Part shown: positions 33,638-43,745 of the stretch, piece by piece
How the letters are laid out: each line of letters opens with the position of its first letter
Position numbering within the stretch: position 1 is the stretch's first letter
Assembly: GCF_023065955.2 (NCBI RefSeq)
Contig: NW_026622974.1
Span: forward strand, 33,883,718 to 33,947,717
DNA length: 64,000 bases
Direction of reading: 5' to 3'
Origin: Ursus arctos
Lineage: Eukaryota > Chordata > Mammalia > Carnivora > Ursidae
Made by a program: the position numbers and the translations under genes
The notes under the pieces: generated by a model
Databases searched by the model: none
Told to the model about the DNA's origin: nothing
What the model saw: only the letters and a program-made list of their open reading frames with translations

Positions 33638-33824
33638 GGGGCGACTGAGTGGCGCAGTCATTAAGCGTCTGCCTTCGGCTCAGGGTGTGAGCCCCATATC
33701 AGGCTTCTCCGCTAGGAGCCTGCTTCTTCCTCTCCCACTCCCCCTGCTTGTGTTCCCTCTCTCGCTGGCTGTCTCTCTCTGTCAAATAAATAAATAAAAT
33801 CTTTTTAAAAAAATAATAAATAAA
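33638..33824 (+). mobile_element. SINEC with internal box-B deletion, ursid-like type
   Basis: Head 'gcgactgagtggcgcagtca' and the ursid-like body are present. Between 'cggctcagggtgtga' and 'gccccatatcagg' about 20 bp found in the other copies (the cccagcgttctgggatc stretch) are missing, which removes the 5' half of the pol III box B. A perfect 14-bp duplication, taaagcatcctcta, lies at 33624-33637 and 33825-33838. Confidence 0.95.
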
Positions 33825-34059
33825 TAAAGCATCCTCTAATGAGTAAAATAACCACCATTAGTTGCTCCTTTGGGGTACGGTATTAGAAACACAACTTTTT
33901 AAATGGCTTTGTTTTCTGGAAGAGTATCATGTCAACCAAATTAGCTATTAAAATTTCCAGTTTGAATTGGGAGAAGTAGCTGGTTTATTTTTATGCTTAT
34001 TTAATTTGCATTTTTTTCCTTATTCCAGAAGAGATTTAAGATGGTTGAAGAATGTCCGG

Positions 34060-34245
34060 TCCCTCTCTACCACTACGTAGCTGTATGAAATTTGGCTAAG
34101 TCTGTTTCCTCATCTTCAAATTGGGGGAAATAAGCCCTTAACAGAGGATAGTTTATTAAAATTAAAAGGGAAATTTTATGTAGAAGTTAATTACAAACAG
34201 TAAGTGCTACATAAATGCTCATTGGTGTTATCTGTCTTCCTAGTA
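34060..34245 (-). mobile_element. MIR SINE, minus strand
   Basis: 'ctaccactacgtagctgtatgaaatttggctaag', 'tctgtttcctcatcttcaaattggggg' and 'cagtaagtgctacataaatgctcattgg' give the reversed MIR core almost complete. Confidence 0.85.
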
Positions 34246-34424
34246 AAGATTAAAGTTAAAAAGAAATGAGACTTGCAAGTGCTTTCAGAAAGTAGGTGGG
34301 GTAGGTACTTGGTACTCCTGAGCTTAGTGAAGGCCATGTGGAAACCCCTGGACACCTGGGAAATGTATAAAAGGGTAAAGAGAGACAGAGATGACCAAGT
34401 AGGAAGTTTAAAAAAATGAACTTA

Positions 34425-35285
34425 AAATGGTTCAGCCACTTTGAAAGTTAGTTTGGTATTCCTTACAGAAATGAATGTAGTCTTATACACTCTAGCAGTC
34501 ATGCTCCTAAGTGAACAAATGAGTATCTATATGAGATGTTAACTAAATGTATTGTGGTAATCATTTCACAATGTGTAAGTCACATCATCATGCTACACCT
34601 TACACTGTTATGTCAATTACATTTCAATAAAACTGAAAGAAAAAAAATTATGTTCACACAGAAACCTGCACATGGATGTTGACAGAAGCTTTGTTCATAT
34701 TTGCCGAAACTTAGAAGCAACCAAGGTACCCTTCAGTAGGTGAATGGGTAAATCACATGGTATATCTATACAATGAAATATTATTCTGTGATAAAAAATG
34801 AGTATTAAACTGAAAAGACATGAAGAAACCTTAAATGCATATTGCTAAGTGAAAGAAGCCAATGTGAAAAGACTAGATACTGTATGATACCTATATATAT
34901 AAAACATTCTAGAAAAAGTAAAATCATGGAGAAGATAAAAAGTAGTTGCCAGGGTACCAGTGGGAGGAAAGCAGAATGCATAGGTAGAGCACAGGGAATG
35001 TTTAAAGTGGTAAAACTCTTCTGCATGATACTATAATGATAGACACATGACATCACTGAAACCATAAAACTAGAAAACACAAAAAGTGAACCCTAATGTA
35101 AACAATGAACTTTCATTAATGATTATGTATCAGTATTGGTTCATCAATTGTGACAAATAAACCCATACTAATGTAAGGTGTCAATAACAGAGAAAATTGT
35201 GGGTAAGGTAGAGGAATTCTCTGTAATTCCCTCTCAATTTTCCTGTACACGAAACTTAAAACTGCTCAGAAAATTAAGTCTATTA
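34425..35285 (+). mobile_element. L1ME-like 3' end, + strand
   Basis: Landmarks of an old L1 3' end: 'atgttgacagaagctttgttcatatttgccgaaac', 'tacaatgaaatattattctgtg', 'gctaagtgaaagaagccaatg', 'aagtgaaccctaatgtaaac', 'gttcatcaattgtgacaaat' and 'aaactgctcagaaaattaagtc'. It contains a nested second L1 3' end at 34530-34650. Confidence 0.82.
34530..34650 (+). mobile_element. Short L1 3'-end insertion nested in an older L1 end
   Basis: 'tgagatgttaactaaatgtattgtggtaatcatttcacaatg', 'cctta...tatgtcaattacatttcaataaaactg' then A-rich tail. It is the terminal 3'UTR of an L1MB/MA-like element and breaks the reading order of the surrounding L1ME-like sequence (the interrupted segment resumes with 'ttatgttcacacagaaacc'). 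Confidence 0.75.
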
Positions 35286-36081
35286 ATTTAAAACAAAAAA
35301 AAACAAATTTTATTTACTCCACAATTAGATTCATCCTGTAGCTTAGATGCTGTTTGACGCTGTCATTGGAATCACAAGGATAATATGTGCAGAAGCACTT
35401 TTGTTTATTAAATGCATTTTTCTAATCTTGTTCCAAATGGGACTTAAGTTAGTTGGGTAATAAGGCCTGGGTACCAGTCCTGTAGTGGTTAAGTAATTGT
35501 GTAGGCTCTCAAAACCGGGGCTGGACCAGCTATGCTGCCAGTCTGCTCTTCCATAGGTCTCGGGGGCAATGATGGCAGGGACAGCACAGAATATCCCTTT
35601 GCTTACTCTTTCTTTTGCAGACTGGCTGCCTGAAGGCCTACTGGCATTTAACACACAAATTCTCTGACCTTAGAAATGATGAGTTTCATCCCCTAATTCA
35701 AAACTAAGAAATGTCTTCCCCAAAAAGAAATCAGTTTTATTACTTTAGTCACACAGGGCATGTGTAAGCTTTAGATATTTCGTTCAGACAACAGGTTGGT
35801 CTTTCCTACTTCATAATATTTACTCTCCATGTGCTTCATCGTCAACTCTATTTGTTTTAGATCATTTTATTTCTCTTTATTAATAACTTATCATTTAATC
35901 TTTTATTCTTAATAAAATCGCCAACCCAAGGAATATGGTTTAACAAATCAGTGTACCAAACAGAACTGCTGTGGCCCCTGGACTCAAAGATGGTATTCTG
36001 GGGGAACCTGAGAACTCACAGTCTCCACCTTCATCCTTAAGAAAGCTGTGAGTCATCCCCCAAAGAAACTCTGCAAAGCCT
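35286..36081. other. Unassigned region
   Basis: A minus-strand frame of 103 codons (35343-35654) has no domain I recognise and no upstream context supporting a gene. No repeat family named. Confidence 0.35.
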
Positions 36082-36170
36082 GGAACACCAAAGATTGCCA
36101 ATAAACCACCAGAAGCTAGTGAGAGGCAAGGAAGGGTTCTCCCCCACAGGTCTGAATGGAGCATGAACCT
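36082..36170 (+). mobile_element. MaLR/MLT1-like LTR fragment
   Basis: 'ggaacaccaaagattgccaataaaccaccagaagctagtgagaggcaagg...gaatggagcatgaacctacc' parallels 32817-32913 of the LTR at 32545 closely. Only this 89-bp central part is present. Confidence 0.8.
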
Positions 36171-36267
36171 ACCAACAGAATTGCCATGTTAGTCCTGAAT
36201 AATTGAGTCTCTTGATAAACAAAATGTATGATCTCTAACCTACACACATTTCTACCACTGACAAAAT

Positions 36268-36285
36268 CTATCTTTTTTTTTTTTT
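36268..36285 (+). repeat. Poly(T) run
   Basis: T-rich run (tctttttttttttttctc) in unassigned DNA. Confidence 0.7.
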
Positions 36286-36699
36286 CTCTTTGGAAAGTAG
36301 CTATGCGAGAAGCCATACCTAGGGAATATCCAGAGTCTAACCCTCTCACAGACTTACTCATCTAAACCAGTATTTCCCCAAACATAATACATTTGCCACT
36401 ATTGATGTGAGAAGATTGCTGTGATATATGATTAACGGTAGTACATGACAGTTACGCATTTATTTTATCGTGCACCATAAAAATATAACTAGTATACCAA
36501 ACCTATGGCTGACTTGATATTATTGCTTGGGAACAATAATAAAGAGTACTTTCAAAGAAAAATAGTATAGGTGGTACATGGCTAAAGCAAAATTATAGAG
36601 TTGCAAAACTGAATGATAAAGTTTGGGAAACAGCTTTCAACAAATAAAAAAGGCATAATAAATTTTCCTAATAAATTACTGTAGTGATTGACTCTGGCT

Positions 36700-36738
36700 T
36701 TCTTAAAAAATAAATCTAACTTAAAAAATAAATCTAAC
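36700..36738 (+). repeat. Short tandem duplication (about 19 bp, two copies)
   Basis: 'ttaaaaaataaatctaac' occurs twice in direct succession. Confidence 0.85.
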
Positions 36739-36799
36739 CAAGGGAAATGGAAGTCAAGGAGAAGCTGAATAGCATTGGGATTATGTCCAGTAAATTCTT

Positions 36800-36873
36800 T
36801 TTTTTTTAAATTAATTAATTTATTTTTTATTTATAATAATATTTTTTATTATATTATGTTAGTCACCATACAG
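36800..36873 (-). mobile_element. L1 tail-only insertion (74 bp), minus strand
   Basis: A T-run, AT-rich sequence, then 'tatattatgttagtcaccatacag', which is the reverse complement of a typical carnivore L1 3' terminus. A perfect 18-bp duplication, tatgtccagtaaattctt, lies at 36782-36799 and 36874-36891, proving a target-primed insertion truncated to the last few dozen bases. Confidence 0.9.
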
Positions 36874-36989
36874 TATGTCCAGTAAATTCTTAAGACTAGT
36901 TGATCACATCAGTCTTTTAAATCAAACTTTCCTGCAAAGTCAGGTTAGAGTTAGAAGTTTACAGTTCTTTGTAAGACCTCTATTCTTAT

Positions 36990-37530
36990 ACCTTAGCCTT
37001 CCAAAAAAGATTACAAATCCATCTGGATGTCTCATGACATTTCCTATTTAACATTGCCAAAACAAACTTAAGTGTTGACTCCCAAATCTACTTTTTTGTA
37101 TTTTTGCCCCAGTTAGTAGTATCTCTAGCCAACCAATCAAAACTCTTCCATATTCAACTAGTCACCATGGCCTATTACTTCTACCTCTTCAACACCTTCC
37201 AAATAAATTCACTTCCACTCATTGGTATTACAGTTTTCTAGGTTATTATTATCTAGGTATTATTTATACCCTTCATGAGAATCCAATTTCTACACCACTT
37301 TCTCCAAGGTATGTTCTCTTACACTCAGATGCAGACTGAATGCCTTCAAATATTTCCCTAAAGCCCACATTTCTCATCATAGCCAATTCAATTTTTTCTC
37401 AGTTTGTCCTATTGCCTCTATAAGACGAAATATCTGCTAAAGCTAGTACCTTGTCAGCCTTAATCATTGTTTTATTCCTATCAATCAGTGTACAAGACAC
37501 TTAATAAATATTTTCTTAATAGATAAATAA
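36990..37530 (+). mobile_element. LINE-2 (L2)-like relic, + strand
   Basis: Loose L2 order: 'catctggatgtctcatgacatttcc', 'acaaacttaagtgttgactcccaa', 'caatttctacaccactttctccaa' and 'agtgtacaagacacttaataaatattt', matching the usual end of a 'gcctggcacatagtaggcactcaataaatattt' element. Diverged; extends perhaps to 37690. Confidence 0.5.
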
Positions 37531-37859
37531 AATAATCAGCCAATGTATTATTTCAATAGACTCCTTATTGATTTACCTCCAAACTTGAAAACATTTCCAT
37601 CCATTCTCTGCATTACAGCCCAAAGTTCTTATTGTAAAACACAATCTAACAACATCATGGTGTTATTTTAGACTTTCTGATTGAAGCTTACATAAAATAA
37701 ACTTTAGCTAGCTGAAAAAAAAGAAAAAAGAAAAAGACAACTTTAAGGATGGTAGGCAATAGTGTCAACGCTCTGCCCATACCTTCTTGGATCAGTAAGC
37801 ACTTTCTACCACATGGCTCCGAGTATGTGTCCACTCTCAACAGCCAATGTTCAAATCCA

Positions 37860-38225
37860 TGTTCAAAAGCTTGTCTCATCTATAGGCACAGAAAACTGGA
37901 ATTCTCTCAGAATTTGGGTTTTTTCAGGGACGGTTCTTAATTACCAACTGACAGGTCCTAAGGCAGAAACGCCCTGGCTCCCTGAAACCCTGATTGCAAA
38001 AACTCCAGAAGTGTGATCAACACTGCCTCTGGAATTCCCCTGGGGTGCTGAGCCCGAGTTACCCTCCATTGGGTTTGGGTTCATATTATACTCTCTTTTC
38101 CTTCCTGATCCCATTTTTTCCACTCCCTTATTTTCAGGGAAAATAAATACTTCTTAAATAAATATTTTTCTCATGAACCTATGTCTTAAGGTGTGCATCT
38201 AGGAAACCCAAACTAGGACAAGAAT
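37860..38225 (+). mobile_element. LTR-like relic, family unassigned
   Basis: The end 'aaaataaatacttcttaaataaat...ctaggaaacccaaactagg' resembles the 3' end of an old LTR with a polyadenylation signal. Boundaries uncertain. Two overlapping + frames (37749-37940, 37762-38016) have no recognisable similarity. Confidence 0.35.
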
Positions 38226-38639
38226 GCATGGTGTCTACAGGACTCAAGCCTAGGAAAGCATTCATAGGAGCTAAGATTGAAAGAAGACAAGAATAATTTT
38301 AGGAAAGTAAACTCACTTTGTCATGAGCGTCTGCTTTCCCCTTGATAATCGCTCCATATTGGCTTCTCTGCTTCCTTACCTGCTTGACAGAATATGTAAT
38401 TCCATAGCTCGCATTCCCAACTCTACATTTTGGTTGTATTCAGATCAAATTTAAAAGAGACAGCATCTGACAGGGCTAATCTGATTAGGACATCTATCTG
38501 AAGCTTAGCCAACCATCCATGGCCAGAGAGACAGTGTCCTACAGTACATGCACAACAGGTGGATTAAGCAGAGACGCTCCAGAGCAAGACAGAATACTAG
38601 TTAGCGGGCCAGGCTATATATAAAAGTGTCAAGTAACAC

Positions 38640-39130
38640 AATGACTCCCCACTGAAAATCCTCAGGTGGTTCCAAATAATTTTTAGAATAAAGTCCAAAA
38701 ACTTTACTGAGGCATATCAGGCCTTTATCATGTAGCCTCAGCTCTTGTCTCTGCCTACCTCAGAACACAGGTGAAATGTTTGTAACACACGTGCTCTCTC
38801 CTATCTCTGATGCTTAGAATTTGTTGCTCCCTCTCACTGAAGTTCTTTCACCTCTCCTACACACGTCCTTTATCTGACCAACTCCCATTAGTACCTGTTC
38901 AAGCACCACTCTCTCTGCAAAACCTCTGCCAATAGCTGAGTCTTTGTTAAGGATCTCTCCTCTGTGAATCTCTCTGTATTACACCACACAGTTAAGTGTA
39001 CGTCTGCTCAGCTACCTCCGAGTTAGAACAGAGATTTCTAAAGAGGAAGCAAGCACTACTCTTTGTTATCATCTCAATACCCAGCAAAGTGCTTGATATC
39101 TTATAGATATGTAATAGATTTTTGTTGTTA
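38640..39130 (+). mobile_element. LINE-2 (L2) 3' region, + strand
   Basis: 'ccccactgaaaatcctcaggtgg', 'aataaagtccaaaaactttactgaggcat', 'aggcctttatcatgtagcctcagctc', 'aagcaccactctctctgcaaaacctctgcc' and 'aatacccagcaaagtgcttgatat' correspond in order to the L2 ORF2 end and 3'UTR. Confidence 0.75.
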
Positions 39131-40289
39131 TTGTTTTTCAAAAAAGGAAGAGAGAAAGGGAAACAGAAAGAAGCTTGGAAGAACCACCACTTCTGAGACC
39201 AGAAGTTGATTCTCTTAAAATGTTTTTTACCTCAATCTAAAATAGAACAGTGCACAGCCATTACCGGTGCTGAGGTTTTTCAAAACAAAGTGATAAAAAA
39301 ATTGGGCTTGGATCTTAAACTCTTTTGGGGACTGTAAACCTGGAATTTCATTTGATAAGGTTTGGGTGACACATTTACCAGTTATTCTTTTTCCTTACTT
39401 TTCTATCATGTGCTCACTCTGTTATGAATTTTTCCCTATCCCCATAATCTACTTAGACAAGATTCTTTTTGACCAATAATAAGACCCACCCTGTCCCGCA
39501 GGCAGTATTGTGTTTGCAAGCACTACCTGTGCTGACTTACCTGTCACTACAAGTTGATCCTGATTCTCAAATAGATAGGCTTCACTCTTGGAAATTGGCT
39601 GCTGTTTAATTATCCCTTCTGCTCATGTGGATTGAATTAGAAAACCCATAAATACCTCCTTTTACAAAGTACTTGTAGATCTGAGCTCAGGTAAGATAAT
39701 ACTGATGGAGCAGATTAGAAACTATAGAACCCCTAAATCCAAGTCCTGAAATAGGCATAGATGCATTTTTTTTCTTTGACCCTTTAGGAAGTCATTCAGG
39801 ACTAAAAGATGTTTTTTTGTTTGTTTTTAATGTGGCAGATAGGGAAAGAAAAGCAAAACCCTTGACATTCTAAGCTTCCTTTAGAATTCCTGTTAATGAA
39901 GATGTAGATTTTAGAAAATAAATTCTCCATATATAGATCCCTTCTCACAAAGTAATCATAGGTCCATTCATTCACTCAACACATTTTTTTTTGAAGTGTA
40001 AAGGTGTACAAGACATTATGACAGGTAATGGGTATCAAGCAGGGAGCTAAACACCTGCCTTCCTGAGTTTATAGTCTAGTGGGAGAAACTGACAACAAGA
40101 CAAACAAAAAAGAATGTAGTTATAAATCACATTTATAATTGATGTACACATTTATAATTGTAATGGGATTTATAATTACATGCTTAGAAGAAGAAAAAAA
40201 TACCGTGCTATGGAAATCTATAATATAAGGGACTGACTTTGTCTTAGGGATTGGCAAAGTTTCCCTGAAGAATAATGATAATACAGATG
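39131..40289. other. No firm feature
   Basis: A segment near 39965-40100 (ttcattcactcaacac...agtttatagtctagtggg) resembles an old mammalian-wide L2/L3-type repeat, but too weakly to call. The rest is unassigned. Confidence 0.35.
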
Positions 40290-40490
40290 ATGGTAATAAT
40301 AATATTCATTTAGTTCATGGGTACCAAGACTGTGATGAGAATTTCACATATGCCATCTTCCTTAATCCCAACAAGCACTCTAGAGAGAGAAGATGCTATT
40401 GAGCCTCATTTACTGATGAGGAAGCTGAAGCTTAAAATATTTAAATGACTTGACCAAAGGTACAAAGCTCAGCAGGAAATGGTTTGCTGA
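40290..40490 (+). mobile_element. MIR SINE, + strand
   Basis: 'taatattcatttagttcatggg', 'tcacatatgccatcttccttaatcccaacaagcac', 'gagcctcatttactgatgaggaagctgaagc' and 'atgacttgaccaaaggtacaaagctcagc' match the MIR core. Confidence 0.85.
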
Positions 40491-41619
40491 GATCTGAAAA
40501 TAAGTAGAGTTCTGGGAAGGAGTAAAGAGTATAGGGAAATGCGTTCCAGGGTAGGGAACAGTGGGTGTCAAGGCCTGAGGCTGCTGCGAACACAATGTGG
40601 AAGAACTGACAGCAGACCACTGTGGTTCCTGCTGAGGGTCTCACTAGCATGAAGGTGAGGGCACAGAGGTAGGGACTAGCCAGCCCACAGGGGGCTTTGG
40701 ACAATGGTAAGTATCTGATGACTCCTCCTAAGAACAGTGGGACCAATGAAAATTTAAAGCAGACGAGAGACATGATCGGATTTGTATTTTTAAAAGATTA
40801 CTCTGACAGCATTGAGGAGAATGAATTGGAGAAAGCAATGTATTTCTTAAAACTTTGTTTAACATTGGAGGGCTTAGCTGCTGGAACAGAAAATTACATA
40901 CTCCTCCCTCTCTTAATCCAGTTTTCTGATAAGACCCACCTGGCATATGTCTAAGGGGTGACATAACAGAAATCCACCCCTTTTGTGTCTTGTAAAAATA
41001 TACTCCAAGATACCATCTACCAGATAATACAATGCCCCTTGTAGAGTATAAATGTGATATATTTCTTCCAAAATCTAGGGTAAGGGGAGCCCCACTCATA
41101 TACTGTGGGTGTGCATCTATACCCACAATCTGATCCTGTATAATACATAATCTGGAATGTTTCTAGAGTTTTGACTTTGTCTCAATTAGTAGCAGAAACC
41201 ATGCCTTCTAATTTTCTTGTCTCCATTGTAATGCCTAACAGAATGCTAAAGCACATGTAATCCATGATATATATATACATTTGTAAACTGAAAAATAAAT
41301 AATCAGACAATATGAAAGCAAATCTAGAACTCTGAAATAAATCAAACTGGCTATTTGAACAGAGATGAAAAACAAATAGTCATGCTAGAAAAGCAGGATT
41401 ACTTCGAATTTTTCATGCTACTAATCCTGGTCCCTAGAGACTGAGAACTCATCTTTTGGCAGCACAAATAAGTTGAAAAAATTGTAACGAGCAGACCCAC
41501 ATATCTCATTAATTAATTACAGTTGCATAAGCTCTTGCTGGTCCCCCCACCTCCTGTTTGATCTTCCAGCAGGCTTTTGCAGTACAGAAAAGCGATGCTT
41601 TACCTAAAAATGGGTTTCT
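40491..41619. other. No recognised feature
   Basis: Frames of 85 (+) and 110/132 (-) codons overlap each other and lack any domain; not supported as genes. Confidence 0.35.
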
Positions 41620-41785
41620 TGGAGGTAATTACTATTGTTCTCATTTTACAAATAAGAAGTAGGCCTAGCTACCAACTGTCCTCTTCAAAATCCCACAGTT
41701 GGTTGAATAGTGGAGCAGGGACATGACCCCAGACTTATCTGGTTCCCAAGCCTGTGTTTTTCCCACTGTACTTTCCACTATACTT
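41620..41785 (+). mobile_element. MIR SINE, + strand
   Basis: 'ggtaattactattgttctcattttacaaataag', 'aatcccacagttggttgaatagtggagcaggg' and 'cctgtgtttttcccactgtac' fit the 3' two thirds of MIR. Confidence 0.7.
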
Positions 41786-42194
41786 TCTAAAATAGATCTA
41801 AAATAAGGGTGGGAATTGAGGGAAAACTGACCCACGCTATTACTATAATTCATTGAATACAAAGACTTCACTAAAAAATAAGGGTTACATGAAGCCCAAA
41901 GGGAAGAAAACAATTCCTCAGTTGCTACAGGTTTCTGAAGAGTTTCAAGTATTCACATGAGAGTATTTGTAATGTTTTGTAGCTCCCCAGCAACCTTGAG
42001 AAGAACTCAGAAGCAGACGTTTTTATTGTCCTAGCCTGAACCTCCTTTATGGCAGTCAAGCTAGGAGGAGAAGTGCCTAGTGTGAGCTCAGGCCTGTAGC
42101 ACATGGAGTTCACAAATCAGGTGAAGGGGGACCCTAAACAAGGGAAGGTCCAAAGCATCAAGTTCAAGGGAGCAGGTGGAGGACAACTATCAGA

Positions 42195-42360
42195 TTAACG
42201 CCAAAGGGCCTCTGGACCTCAGTTTCTTTACTTATAAAGTAAAGAAAGAGATAAAGAAAAAGATAAAGAGTAAAGATAAGAGATTCCGTGATTAAAGGGA
42301 AGGATATATGTAAAGCACTTGAAATAATGCCCTGATCAATAATTTTTAGCTATTATGTTG
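42195..42360 (-). mobile_element. MIR SINE, minus strand
   Basis: 'tctggacctcagtttctttacttataaagtaaag', 'agattccgtgattaaa' and 'gtaaagcacttgaaataatgccctgatc' are reversed MIR landmarks. A local A/G-rich expansion (aaagagataaagaaaaagat) interrupts it. Confidence 0.78.
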
Positions 42361-42955
42361 ACCACAAAGCAAGCAAGATTGAAGAAATAAGATCCAGAAG
42401 TTGAGGCTGGAAAAGTTCCCAGAAGCAAGATTTGTATAATGACAAGAGCCTGAAGTAACAGAAGTCAGTTTACGATGAGACAGGGGGAAAAAAAATGAAT
42501 ATTATTCCACAAAGTCAGCACAAAGATGAGAACAGTCTTCCCTCTGCCATTCTGACTTCTCCTCTCCATAAGCATATTGGAATAAGTGTCAGAAGGTAGC
42601 ATGACCTTCTTGAAAAGTTGTCCATCCCTAGTCAGTGATATTAACAGAAAGAGAAATTATGGTAAAATTTTACTAATCATAGCTAACACCGAGTGATCAG
42701 TTCCAATCAGAAATTTTAAGGGCCAGCTCATGACTCACCCTGTTCCCTTCCTCCCCTGTGATAACCATGGAAACACATGTGGTAATGGAACCTCTAGGAG
42801 CCTGGCCCTTAAGTGGACAATGTTGAGCATACCCACCCTGCAGACTGCACAGTTCATGTAGCATACAGCAGAAAGAAACTTCTGTTGTTAGAAACCACTG
42901 AAATTTGGAATTGTTTGTTACCATGGTATATTCTAGCCCAGTATATTCTGTTCTC
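42361..42955. other. No recognised feature
   Basis: Unassigned. A + frame beginning at 42813 runs into the SINEC and is not a gene. Confidence 0.35.
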
Positions 42956-43020
42956 GGTGTGCTCCTGGACCAGCAGCATCAGCATCATTTGGGAACTTGT
43001 TAGAAATGCCAATTCTTGGG

Positions 43021-43215
43021 GTGCTTGGATGGCTCAGTCAGTTAAGCGTCCAACTCTTGGTTTAGGCTCAGGTCTTAATCTCGGGGTCCTGGGATGGAGC
43101 CCTATGTTGGGCTCCACACTCAGCACAGAGTCTGCTTGTCCTTCTCCCTTCCCCTCTGCTCTTCCCCCTCAGTTTCTCTCTCTCTCTCTCTCAAATAAAT
43201 AAACTCTTTAAAAAA
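43021..43215 (+). mobile_element. SINEC (outer copy of a tandem pair), + strand
   Basis: Head 'gtgcttggatggctcagtca' with an unusual 'ccaactcttggtttaggctc' segment, so it belongs to an older SINEC subtype. The A-rich tail (43199-43217) received the second SINEC. The outer target-site duplication, aattcttggg, lies at 43011-43020 and 43453-43462, beyond the second copy. Confidence 0.93.
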
Positions 43216-43219
43216 AAGA

Positions 43220-43383
43220 GGGGTGCCTGGGTGGCTCAGTCAGTTAACCATCTGCCTTCAGCTCAGGTCATGATCCCAGGATCCTGGGATTGAGCCCCAT
43301 GTCGGGCTCCCATTTCAGTGGGGAGCCTGCTTCTCCCTCTCCTTCCCCCACACCGCTTGTGCTCTCTTTTGCTCTATCTCAAA

Positions 43384-43426
<43 letters not shown>

Positions 43427-43452
43427 AATCTTAAACAAAAAAGAAAGAAAGA
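43220..43452 (+). mobile_element. SINEC inserted in the tail of the preceding SINEC
   Basis: Head 'ggggtgcctgggtggctcag', the general caniform body (ctcaggtcatgatcccagg), then a long (AAAT)n run of about 13 units (43381-43428) and a GAAA-type tail. It lies inside the outer duplication, so it landed in the first copy's tail. Confidence 0.93.
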
Positions 43453-43599
43453 AATTCTTGGGTTTCATCCCATACCTACTGAATCAGAAACTCGGGGATA
43501 GGGCCCAGACACTTTTTAACCTCCAGGTGAATCTCACACATGTTAAGGTTTAAGAATACTGACCTTATCTGTCTTCACTAGGAAGAACTACCTAGTAGG

Positions 43600-43745
43600 A
43601 AAGGAAATATCAATTTTTATTCTATGGGTACATATGAGAAAACTGTAGCCCAAAGAAGTCACTTGACCAAAATCACACAATGAGTAAGTGGCAGAACAAA
43701 ATTTGATTCAAATGTTAGGCTCTTAACCATTTTGCTGTCTCCACT
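43600..43745 (+). mobile_element. MIR SINE fragment, + strand
   Basis: 'tatgagaaaactgtagcccaaagaagtcacttgacc', 'aatcacacaatgagtaagtggcagaac' and 'taggctcttaaccattttgctgtc' give the MIR 3' half. Confidence 0.85.

Larger units (their letters stand above)
42960..43562 (+). mobile_element. MER5A-type hAT-Charlie relic split by two SINECs
   Basis: Left part 'ctcctggaccagcagcatcagcatcatttgggaacttgttagaaatgcc' and right part 'tactgaatcagaaactcggggatagggcccag...ggtttaagaatactg' are consecutive in MER5A. They are separated only by the SINEC pair and its duplication. Confidence 0.87.

Noticed and set aside
35343..35654. 103-codon minus-strand frame
   Set aside because: No recognisable domain, no promoter or splice context, typical of chance frames in this window.
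40441..41126. Overlapping frames of 85 to 132 codons on both strands
   Set aside because: They overlap each other antisense and partly cover a MIR; no domain recognised.
43381..43428. (AAAT)n array as a satellite or CRISPR-like array
   Set aside because: It is the expanded tail of a SINEC; there are no spacers or complex repeats.
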